From positions 1 to 9,223 of the forward strand of contig JAGODW010000040.1 in the NCBI GenBank assembly GCA_017998025.1: DNA of 9,223 nt, in the 5' to 3' direction. Under the pieces are notes generated by a model. It was not told the DNA's origin. It made no database searches and saw only the letters and a list, made by a program, of their open reading frames with translations. The position numbers and the translations under genes were made by a program. Numbering within the stretch: position 1 is the first letter of the stretch; each line of letters starts with the position of its first letter. This document shows positions 1 to 5,501 of the stretch, one piece after another. This stretch comes from Spirochaetales bacterium (GTDB lineage: Bacteria > Spirochaetota > Spirochaetia > DTKZ01).

Positions 1-855
1 CTGGAAAAAATCAAAAAGGGCATCGCAAATCTGTTCGGTTATGCGTTCATGTTTTTCCTTATTGCCCTTTTTCTTGATCATGAGGGCTTGTTGGATACTC
101 GTCCTGCCTATTCGCCTATCTCGAAGGTATCTTCCATTTCTTCCTACAGCTCAACTAGTTCAATTCCAAAATGGTCACCGGAACTGAAACCGGCTCCCCC
201 GCCAAAGCCCCTTGTAGAAGAAACCAGAATCGGAGGATACACCCTTAAAACCATACGGTATGGCGGAGTCGAATCCTATGAGGTACCTGCCTTAGGGATT
301 AAGACCTCGGATAAACGGGAAGCAGTGGCGGCTATCCGTATCCCGGCCTTTATCCAGGCCACAGGACTGAACGATTCTGCTTTGATCGAGCAGTATCTTG
401 CCGCGGATCTGAATAGATCAGGTAGACTCTCCTTTGAAGAACTGGAAGCATTCCAGAAAAAAACGGTCCTCGCGTTCAAGTACCAGGAAAATGAGTTAGC
501 CCTCCGGCCTGATAAGTTCATTGCTGCGGGAGGAGGAGACTGCGAAGATTTCGCTCTCTATACAGCGGGGCTTCTCCGCTTCTGGGGCTGGGAATCGTAC
601 ATTGGATTGTTACGGCCAGAATACGAAAGTCCTGGACATGCTGTATGTCTTTCTTATGAAACAGAACCTTTCTCAGAGTCCTATGTTTACTACAACCTGC
701 AATCGTGGACAACCGTAGATGGAACCGCCCTGAAGCCCGGCTTTTACGTTCCCATCGATTACGAGTATGTGGGAGGTATCTCGAGCGCTGTGAAAAAGGG
801 CTGGAAATTAAGGGAGGTATACACCCCTGAAAAGGCATGGGGCTTACAGATGTAG
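1..855 (+). CDS. Membrane-anchored transglutaminase-like protein with EF-hand (5' partial)
   Basis: The frame is open from the first base, so the true start lies upstream. Residues below count from the internal Met at base 49. A basic KIKK stretch followed by about 17 hydrophobic residues, straddling that Met, looks like a signal anchor. A Ser/Pro-rich linker follows (about 20-55). D120-L-N-R-S-G-R-L-S-F-E-E131 is a well-formed EF-hand calcium loop (acidic or polar at 1, 3, 5, 9; Glu at 12). The C-terminal half has the transglutaminase-like pattern: Cys165 in GGGDCEDFA, His197 in SPGHAV and Asp224 in TTVDGT would form the Cys-His-Asp triad. The family covers proteases, amidases and crosslinkers, so the substrate is unknown. 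The protein is probably exported and membrane tethered, with calcium tuning stability or activity (inference). The domain call is fairly secure; the reaction is not. Confidence 0.72.
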   Translation: MEKIKKGIANLFGYAFMFFLIALFLDHEGLLDTRPAYSPISKVSSISSYSSTSSIPKWSPELKPAPPPKPLVEETRIGGYTLKTIRYGGVESYEVPALGIKTSDKREAVAAIRIPAFIQATGLNDSALIEQYLAADLNRSGRLSFEELEAFQKKTVLAFKYQENELALRPDKFIAAGGGDCEDFALYTAGLLRFWGWESYIGLLRPEYESPGHAVCLSYETEPFSESYVYYNLQSWTTVDGTALKPGFYVPIDYEYVGGISSAVKKGWKLREVYTPEKAWGLQM

Positions 856-946
856 CGAAGCGTGCAGCATGTTGAATACAAAGCTCCTTGGTTTATCGTG
901 ATTGATCTATATAGTCTATATAATATTTAATATTTCCAAATTGCTC

Positions 947-975
947 TTGATAAAATATATATCATGGTATATATT
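947..975 (+). promoter_or_regulatory. vapBC promoter (TTGATA-17-TATATT)
   Basis: TTGATA at 947-952 and TATATT at 970-975 are separated by exactly 17 bases, close to the sigma-70 consensus. A start near 981-983 would give a leader of only about 14 bases, just covering the GGAGAGG ribosome-binding site at 981-987. A TATAAT at 919-924 is a possible upstream alternative but lacks a good -35 at normal spacing. Confidence 0.5.
954..975. promoter_or_regulatory. Candidate VapBC operator palindrome
   Basis: A 22-bp palindrome centred on CATG (963-966) has 10 of its 11 base pairs matching; only 962/967 breaks it. It covers nearly the whole promoter spacer and the -10 hexamer. VapB antitoxins, alone or with VapC, are known to bind palindromes over their own promoters, so this is the expected place for autorepression. 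Part of the symmetry could simply reflect alternating AT sequence. Confidence 0.5.
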
Positions 976-995
976 ATTGAGGAGAGGTATTCAGT

Positions 996-1226
996 ATGCA
1001 AAAGGCGAAGCTTTTTCAGAATGGAAGATCGCAAGCTGTGCGGCTTCCAAAGGAATTCCAATTTTCTGGTAGCGATGTTTATATCCAGAAGCATGGAGAG
1101 GCTGTTATTCTTATTCCCCGGGAAAAAGCATGGGAGGTTTTTTTAGAGGGTCTGAACGGCTTTAGCAATGATTTCATGAGGGATGGGAGGGATCAAGGGG
1201 TGAATCAAGAACGAGAAAAGCTGTGA
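996..1226 (+). CDS. vapB: VapB-type antitoxin (AbrB-fold)
   Basis: Antitoxin of a type II toxin-antitoxin pair: it binds and neutralises VapC and represses the operon. The 76-residue protein opens with the VapB/VagC signature, AKLFQNGRSQAVRLPKEF at residues 4-21, then GEAVILIPRE at 34-43. Together these form the swapped-hairpin AbrB DNA-binding domain (about 1-45). The charged tail (46-76) is the usual toxin-binding segment. The ATG at 996 is preceded by GGAGAGG at 981-987 with 8 bases spacing. An ATG at 964 opens another frame but lies inside the promoter palindrome and has no family match. The stop codon overlaps the vapC start (TGATG), so the two genes are translationally coupled. Length and layout are typical of an intact pair. 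Confidence 0.9.
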   Translation: MQKAKLFQNGRSQAVRLPKEFQFSGSDVYIQKHGEAVILIPREKAWEVFLEGLNGFSNDFMRDGRDQGVNQEREKL

Positions 1227-1621
1227 TGTACTTGTTAGATACAAATATCTGTATCTATGCAATAAAGCACAAGCCTCCCGGGGTATTAGAAGTGATAAAA
1301 GAGAAATCCAGGGAGAGTCTGTACATCTCTTCTTTGACTGTAGCAGAATTAGAATATGGTGTAGAAAACAGTAATCGAATACAGGAGAATAGAATAGCGC
1401 TGTTAAAGTTTCTCTCCATATTTTATGTACTCAATTTTGATGATACCGATGCAATCCCTTACGGAAAATTGAAAGCAAAGTTAAAAAGAGAAGGACAGCT
1501 GATTGGTCCGATAGATATGCTATTAGCAGCCCAGGCACTGAGTAAAGGTCTAATATTAGTAACGAACAATACCAGGGAGTTTGAACGAGTAGCGGATTTG
1601 AAAATCGAGAACTGGGTGTGA
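1226..1621 (+). CDS. vapC: VapC-type toxin, PIN-domain ribonuclease
   Basis: PIN-domain Mg-dependent endoribonuclease, the toxin partner of the upstream VapB. VapC toxins cut RNAs such as initiator tRNA or rRNA; the target here is unknown. Numbered from the ATG at 1226, the acidic residues sit where the family has them: Asp5 (YLLDTN), Glu41 (TVAELEYG) and Asp97 (IGPIDMLLA). TNNTREF follows at 113-119, and the protein ends in the usual LKIENW motif. At 131 residues it has normal length and no disruption, so it is probably active. The ATG overlaps the vapB stop as TGATG; a GTG three bases earlier is possible but less likely. The gene is AT-rich compared with the dehydratase remnants downstream, consistent with arrival as a mobile pair. 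Confidence 0.9.
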   Translation: MYLLDTNICIYAIKHKPPGVLEVIKEKSRESLYISSLTVAELEYGVENSNRIQENRIALLKFLSIFYVLNFDDTDAIPYGKLKAKLKREGQLIGPIDMLLAAQALSKGLILVTNNTREFERVADLKIENWV

Positions 1622-1632
1622 ACTACGTACCT

Positions 1633-1931
1633 ATGAACAACAGAATCATAGAGTGGTTTGGCAAAACTATCGGGGGTTATGTCGCAGCATCCCCTCGAAA
1701 GGCCCTGTCGCTCTTAAAGGCCGGCTATGCAGTGAATTCCCTCCAGTTAAGGTTTTTTCCAGACAGGCGCCTTTTGCCTCACCAGAAGTTTGCAGCAGTT
1801 ACATGCAGCAAGGCTATCAGACGACCGCTGAGACGGCCAGATCGAACGGCTGTGATCGAAAGAACATCAATGACGGCCAGATGACTACCCGGCTTCAGGC
1901 GTTCCTCGAAATGCTGGAGGCTAACAGATGA
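1633..1931 (+). pseudogene. 2-hydroxyacyl-CoA dehydratase subunit remnant (internal deletion plus frameshift)
   Basis: Two pieces of one gene can be read in different frames. Frame one, from ATG 1633 to about 1856, gives about 75 residues resembling the N-terminus of the HgdA/HgdB-like 2-hydroxyacyl-CoA dehydratase family: EWFGKTIGGYV, an LLKAGYAVNSLQLRFFPDRR stretch, then RRPLRRPDRTAVI. Translation then meets a stop at 1882-1884. In the third frame, from about 1848 to the TGA at 1929-1931, the text C-D-R-K-N-I-N-D-G-Q followed by TTRLQAFLEMLEANR resembles the C-terminus of the same family. The middle, normally several hundred residues, is absent. No convincing ribosome-binding site precedes 1633, which lies 11 bases after vapC. 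The stop overlaps the next ATG as ATGA, preserving the original operon coupling. The family call rests on remembered family patterns, not a search. Confidence 0.55.
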
Positions 1932-2674
1932 TTCACTATATCTGCAAGTATACCCCGGTCGAGCTTTTTTCAAGCTTTGGTGAGGAAGCCTCCCTCTTCA
2001 ACCCCATGCCTGAAAATCTCGATGTCGCTGATACGGTAACGCATAGAAACATGTGCAGCTTCTCACGTGCATTGATTTCGGAACGGCTCCGGGATGGTTC
2101 TGAGATGCTTGTCCTCACCGATTGCTGTGACTCTATCCGACGTACGGAGGATGTGCTTCAATCGAACAAACAGGATACGATGATGCTCTCTCTTCCCCGG
2201 AAAAGCGATGCATGCGGGAAAACTCTGTATAAAGAGGAACTGATCCGTGTTACCGAGCATCTCGAAAAGCGGACAGGGAGCGGTCGTTTTCTGGAAATGA
2301 TGGCTCAGTCTCCCGGCATTACCCTGGAAAATATGAGTGTGATGGGATTCGAAGCAGAGGAAGATATCGTCATTTCGAGTATGTGCTCGGTATTTGCACA
2401 GTCCGAAGTAGTTTCTCTCATTGCCTCTGGAAAACGCCTTCAGGATATTGTCCACGGGATCAATTGCTCGGTTGCAGCAAAGGTAACCGCCCTGGCTGGC
2501 CGGAGCGGTCTACAGTGGGAATGGATGATGACAGGAGGTGTGGCCCGAAATAGAGGAGTGGTAGCAGCAATCGAAGAACGGCTACAGGGTACACTTCTCA
2601 TCCCCGTGGAACCCGAAATCTGCGGAGCGCTGGGTGCAGCCCCTGTTGCCCTCGAATCGGAAACTGAGGGATAA
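1928..2674 (+). CDS. Chimeric ORF: dehydratase subunit N-terminus fused to HgdC-type activator C-terminus
   Basis: This 248-residue ORF joins two protein families in frame. Residues 1-115 (YICKYTPVELFSSFG, HRNMCSFSRALI, LVLTDCCDSIRR, then LSLPRKSDACGKTLY) match the start of a 2-hydroxyacyl-CoA dehydratase/benzoyl-CoA reductase-type subunit. From about residue 116 (TGSGRFLEMMA, ISSMCSVFAQSEVVSL, MMTGGVARN, then EICGALGAAPVAL) it matches the C-terminal half of the ATP-dependent activator of the HgdC/BadF/BadG family. The activator's ATPase N-terminus (DxGS-type phosphate motif) and the first of its two cluster cysteines, which normally precedes the GTGRFL motif, are missing. Cys153, the second cluster cysteine, remains. 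Most of the dehydratase subunit is also gone. The fusion cannot be a working dehydratase or activator as known; it is most likely a deletion product between adjacent operon genes. It is followed 6 bp later by an amidotransferase gene. Confidence 0.65.
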   Translation: MIHYICKYTPVELFSSFGEEASLFNPMPENLDVADTVTHRNMCSFSRALISERLRDGSEMLVLTDCCDSIRRTEDVLQSNKQDTMMLSLPRKSDACGKTLYKEELIRVTEHLEKRTGSGRFLEMMAQSPGITLENMSVMGFEAEEDIVISSMCSVFAQSEVVSLIASGKRLQDIVHGINCSVAAKVTALAGRSGLQWEWMMTGGVARNRGVVAAIEERLQGTLLIPVEPEICGALGAAPVALESETEG

Positions 2675-2680
2675 TGTAGA

Positions 2681-3373
2681 ATGCGTATCCACTATCTACA
2701 GCATGTCCCCTTCGAAGGTCCCGCAGCCATCACTGGCTGGGCTGCGGAACGGGGATATAATCTTTCGTCGACATCTCTCTATGCAGGAGAAGCTTTGCCA
2801 TCTCCCGGAGATTTTGACTGGCTCGTGATCATGGGGGGACCCATGGGCATCTACGAGGAGGCGGAGTACCCCTGGCTTTTTAAGGAGAAGGCTTTTCTTG
2901 ACAAAGCCATAGGAGCGGGCAAAACTATTATCGGAGTGTGTCTTGGAGCTCAACTACTGGCAGACGTACTGGGGGCACGGGTCTATCGCCTACCCGACAA
3001 AGAGATCGGCTGGTTTCCCATCACATTGACAGAAGCCGCTGGTTCCACAAAGCTCTTTGCCTTCCTTCCGAAGTCTTTCGATGTCTTCCACTGGCATGGA
3101 GATACCTTTGATCTACCACAGGGTTCGGTGCATCTGGCCTCCAGTGCAGCATGTGTGAACCAGGCCTTTTTGTACGATGGGCGGGTTCTGGGGCTGCAAT
3201 TTCACATGGAATCCACCCCTTCGAGTGTGCATGAAATTGTCGCAAACTGCGGTTCTGAACTTGTCCAGGGCCCTTACATCCAGAGCGCTGAGCGTTTTTT
3301 AGCCGCTGGTGAAGACGTCTATCGGCGCCTACACTCGGCTTTGTTCGGTATCCTGGACCGGCTCCCGGTTTGA
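2681..3373 (+). CDS. Class I glutamine amidotransferase (GMP synthase-like)
   Basis: A single-domain class I glutamine amidotransferase of 230 residues. These hydrolyse glutamine to release ammonia for transfer to an acceptor, or act as related gamma-glutamyl hydrolases. The nucleophile elbow is GVCLGAQLLA with Cys87. His175 and Glu177 lie in GLQFHMES and complete the triad. The oxyanion-loop motif MGGPMGIYE is at 51-59. No synthetase or acceptor domain is attached, so the partner is unknown. The ATG at 2681 follows GAGGG at 2666-2670 and begins 6 bp after the upstream chimeric ORF, so both were probably in one operon. Unlike its dehydratase neighbours it appears intact. No specific pathway can be assigned from the sequence. 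Confidence 0.85.
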   Translation: MRIHYLQHVPFEGPAAITGWAAERGYNLSSTSLYAGEALPSPGDFDWLVIMGGPMGIYEEAEYPWLFKEKAFLDKAIGAGKTIIGVCLGAQLLADVLGARVYRLPDKEIGWFPITLTEAAGSTKLFAFLPKSFDVFHWHGDTFDLPQGSVHLASSAACVNQAFLYDGRVLGLQFHMESTPSSVHEIVANCGSELVQGPYIQSAERFLAAGEDVYRRLHSALFGILDRLPV

Positions 3374-3423
3374 GTGGTGCACCTGGTCAGTGCAGGAGAT
3401 AGGATGAACCAGATTTTTCAGGA

Positions 3424-3452
3424 TTGACAATATCCTTTTTTAAGTTTAAGTA
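3424..3452 (+). promoter_or_regulatory. Possible gntR-family gene promoter
   Basis: A perfect TTGACA occurs at 3424-3429, 69 bases before the regulator gene. At 16-18 bases downstream there is only a poor -10 (TTAAGT or TAAGTA around 3446-3452) in AT-rich sequence. A consensus -35 with a weak -10 is plausible for a regulated promoter, but this is a tentative call. Confidence 0.35.
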
Positions 3453-3477
3453 TCTCTTATATCACAAGCAAATCGCC

Positions 3478-3485
3478 CTAGCATT
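3478..3485 (+). promoter_or_regulatory. CTAGCATT motif in the GntR-family leader
   Basis: The octamer CTAGCATT lies 13 bases before the regulator's start codon. The same octamer occurs twice, back to back, over the -10 region of the aldolase/permease promoter (6507-6514 and 6515-6522). A shared octamer in the leader of a regulator and in the promoter of its likely target is what an autoregulated operator would look like. The match is short and could be chance. Confidence 0.35.
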
Positions 3486-3497
3486 TATTGGACATTC

Positions 3498-4151
3498 ATG
3501 ATGTTATCTATCAAAAGAAGTGACCTGGCTTATAATCAAATAAAAGAATGGCTTTTAAGCGGACATGTAAAGCCACGGGAAACTATTTCTTCTTACAAGA
3601 TATCTGAAGAATTGAATTTGAGCAGGACTCCTGTGATTATGGCGCTCAAGAAACTTGAGCACGAAGGATTCATAGAAATCATTCCACAAGTCGGTTGCAT
3701 GATAAAACTTCCCGATATAGACGAGGCACGAGAAAATTTCCTGATCAGGGCTATACTGGAAGGGTTCGCTGCTGAAATGGCCGTATACAATCGTACAGAG
3801 AAAGATATAGAGGATTTAAAAAAAATATATAAAGAGAGTATTGCTGCTGCGGATAACAAAAATTCATTGCAGTATGCAAAGTGTAATAGGATGTTTCATC
3901 TAAAAATTGCAGAAATGTCAAAAATGGAGCGTCTCATCTCACTTATCAATCAATTTTGGGAAAACATAAGTTACCAATCTGCCAGTAGAGAATTCTTATT
4001 AGAGAGGCATGACATATCTATTGAAGAACATCACCAAATAATCTCTGCTATTGAAAATGGCGATGCTCCTAAAGCTCGCAATTTACTCGAGGCTCATTTA
4101 AGAGAGTGTACCGATGACTTTTGTAAGACACTAAAAACTATACTGGGATGA
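3498..4151 (+). CDS. GntR-family transcriptional regulator, FCD subfamily (FadR type)
   Basis: DNA-binding regulator of 217 residues. Residues 7-72 form the winged helix-turn-helix, with the GntR signature around 33-62 ([20 protein letters not shown], then [10 protein letters not shown]). Residues about 75-212 are the all-helical FCD ligand domain. Three histidines expected at the FCD metal site are present: His134 (RMFH), His179 (EEHHQI) and His200 (LEAHL). The usual Asp four residues before the first His is Asn130. FCD regulators commonly sense carboxylates or sugar acids through this pocket. The converging aldolase/permease operon is the obvious candidate target. ATG occurs at both 3498 and 3501 and neither has a strong ribosome-binding site. 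The gene is markedly AT-rich (16 of 60 bases GC in the line from 3781), unlike the amidotransferase upstream. Confidence 0.9.
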   Translation: MMLSIKRSDLAYNQIKEWLLSGHVKPRETISSYKISEELNLSRTPVIMALKKLEHEGFIEIIPQVGCMIKLPDIDEARENFLIRAILEGFAAEMAVYNRTEKDIEDLKKIYKESIAAADNKNSLQYAKCNRMFHLKIAEMSKMERLISLINQFWENISYQSASREFLLERHDISIEEHHQIISAIENGDAPKARNLLEAHLRECTDDFCKTLKTILG

Positions 4152-4189
4152 GGACCAACAGATAGAAAGCACTTTTTTTCCGGAAGCTT

Positions 4190-4260
4190 GTACTCTGCAA
4201 TAAGGTTAAAGGAGGAGTTGTTATTTACATCCAAAGAGCAACTCCTCCACCTTAGAGTAC
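4190..4260. repeat. Large interrupted inverted repeat between convergent genes
   Basis: The right arm is one continuous 22-base block (4239-4260). It pairs with three left-arm blocks: 4211-4220 (GGAGGAGTTG), 4201-4206 (TAAGGT) and 4190-4195 (GTACTC). The left arm alone carries two extra segments, TAAA (4207-4210) and TGCAA (4196-4200). The apical loop is 18 bases (4221-4238). It begins 3 bases past the permease stop on the minus strand and 38 bases past the regulator stop on the plus strand. Its position suits a bidirectional terminator or 3'-end stabiliser, but no U-tract follows on either strand, so factor-independent termination is doubtful. Confidence 0.7.
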
Positions 4261-4263
4261 GAC

Positions 4264-5499
4264 CTACTTCTTATTCTGTATAATCTTTAAATATTCCTTT
4301 CTTTCAAGGAGGAGCGATATTAAAGTTCCTCCAATGATCGCCCATAATGTTGAGCCTATGTTGAATAGTTTTATTTGGCTTAGCGTAATCATCAAAGCAA
4401 ATAGCGCACCCATTTTTAGATTAGAACTGAAAGCTTGTGTGAAGTTGTTGGCAATTACAGTCAACATGGCTACACCAGCCAATACATCGATAAATGACGG
4501 GGGAACTGCCCTTGTGAAAGATATTACAATGGGAGATAAAATGGCCATTATTACCATTAGTATTCCTGCAAGCACAGCTGCAGAATATCTTTGTTCATTA
4601 AGCCCTATCTCTGGTCCTGCCATCATTGCAACTGTAGGCCCACCCACCACTGTATTATGTCCACCAAAGAACGAATTGATGATCGTGCCTATTCCACTCA
4701 GTACAACAAACGCATTTACAGGTGGGTTATAACCTTGACTTTTCAATATACCTATTGCTTGTATATTTCCAAACCCAACGGTCAAGATTGCAAGGGGTAT
4801 TGTTAGTTCTGCAATAGCACTTATATTGAAGGTTGGAGCAATGAAAGTTAAGGATGAAAGACTAAAATTGATGGTCCCGACATCTACTCTTCCCACCAAC
4901 AAAGCAACAACAAAGCCCAATACCAGTGCACTTAATATCGGGGGGAATTTACGAGAGATAATCGGGATCAGGCTGAATACAATGAAAACTAGAAATGTAC
5001 TCCCTGCCACTACCGGATCAGCTACCATTGCCTTAATTATTGCTATTCCATAGGTTACAAGTGCCCCAGCTATCATCCCTTGAATTACCGGTATTGGAAT
5101 GTATTTTAAAAATGCTTTGAATAACCCTGTTACTCCGAGCAGTAAAACAATTATTCCCGATAAAACTACCGCGCCAAGGATATCACTGAATTGGAATCTT
5201 AACAAAGCATTACCGATCAGTGCAATTGCCGGTATGGAAAATGCGAACTGTACGGGCTGTCTGTAATAAAGAGCAAAGATTACTGTTAAAATCCCTCCTA
5301 CAATAAATATAATTGTGAGCCAGGATATAGCTAAATTATCAACAAGCTTTGCATCATTTAGTAGTTTTAAGAGCAAAAAAACAGGGCCTTCACCGAATAA
5401 GGTAGCGGCAATAGCAACACCAATACCCGCCGGTGTAACACTTTTGCCGAAATCTTTTATTGACTCCCCTATGGATACTCCCTTTTCCATGTTAAGCAT
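4264..5499 (-). CDS. benE: BenE-family membrane permease (benzoate/H+ symporter-like)
   Basis: A highly hydrophobic integral membrane transporter of the BenE family (NCS2/UraA-like fold), whose founding member is a benzoate-proton symporter. Matching features, numbered from the first in-frame ATG at 5505: YRQPVQFAFSIPAIALIGNA at 81-100, KYIPIPVIQGMIAGAL at 134-149, and LKSQGYNPPVNAF at 254-266. The signature GGHNTVVGGPTVAMMAGPE at 281-299 corresponds to the family's FGG...GPEAH region, then LFNIGSTLWAIIGG at 380-393. Family length (about 400) is respected. Two starts compete: ATG 5505 overlaps the aldolase stop (ATGA) but abuts AAGGAG, whereas ATG 5499 sits 6 bases after that site. I therefore chose 5499 (411 residues). 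It is the second gene of the operon with the aldolase. The actual substrate may be another aromatic or organic acid. Confidence 0.85.
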   Translation of the reverse strand: MLNMEKGVSIGESIKDFGKSVTPAGIGVAIAATLFGEGPVFLLLKLLNDAKLVDNLAISWLTIIFIVGGILTVIFALYYRQPVQFAFSIPAIALIGNALLRFQFSDILGAVVLSGIIVLLLGVTGLFKAFLKYIPIPVIQGMIAGALVTYGIAIIKAMVADPVVAGSTFLVFIVFSLIPIISRKFPPILSALVLGFVVALLVGRVDVGTINFSLSSLTFIAPTFNISAIAELTIPLAILTVGFGNIQAIGILKSQGYNPPVNAFVVLSGIGTIINSFFGGHNTVVGGPTVAMMAGPEIGLNEQRYSAAVLAGILMVIMAILSPIVISFTRAVPPSFIDVLAGVAMLTVIANNFTQAFSSNLKMGALFALMITLSQIKLFNIGSTLWAIIGGTLISLLLERKEYLKIIQNKK

Positions 5500-5501
5500 A
5501 G

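Noticed and set aside
964..1146. An ORF starting at ATG 964, overlapping vapB in another frame
   Set aside because: It starts inside the promoter palindrome and has no family-like sequence, whereas vapB in the adjacent frame has a full signature and a good ribosome-binding site.
1633..2674. A benzoyl-CoA reductase-type system for anaerobic aromatic degradation, linked to the BenE permease and aldolase
   Set aside because: The dehydratase/activator genes do belong to the family that includes benzoyl-CoA reductases, but they are deleted remnants lacking the ATPase half and most of both subunits. The preserved pieces look like generic 2-hydroxyacyl-CoA dehydratase genes, so no functional link can be claimed.
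3383..3418. Rho-independent terminator after the amidotransferase (CTGGT / ACCAG followed by ATTTTT)
   Set aside because: Only 5 bp of stem with a 20-base loop, and the T-run is short; too weak to list as a feature.
4208..4260. A small gene behind the AAAGGAGG sequence at 4208-4215
   Set aside because: The only near start is a TTG two bases away or an ATT, giving about 20 codons through the hairpin; the sequence is better explained as part of the inverted repeat.
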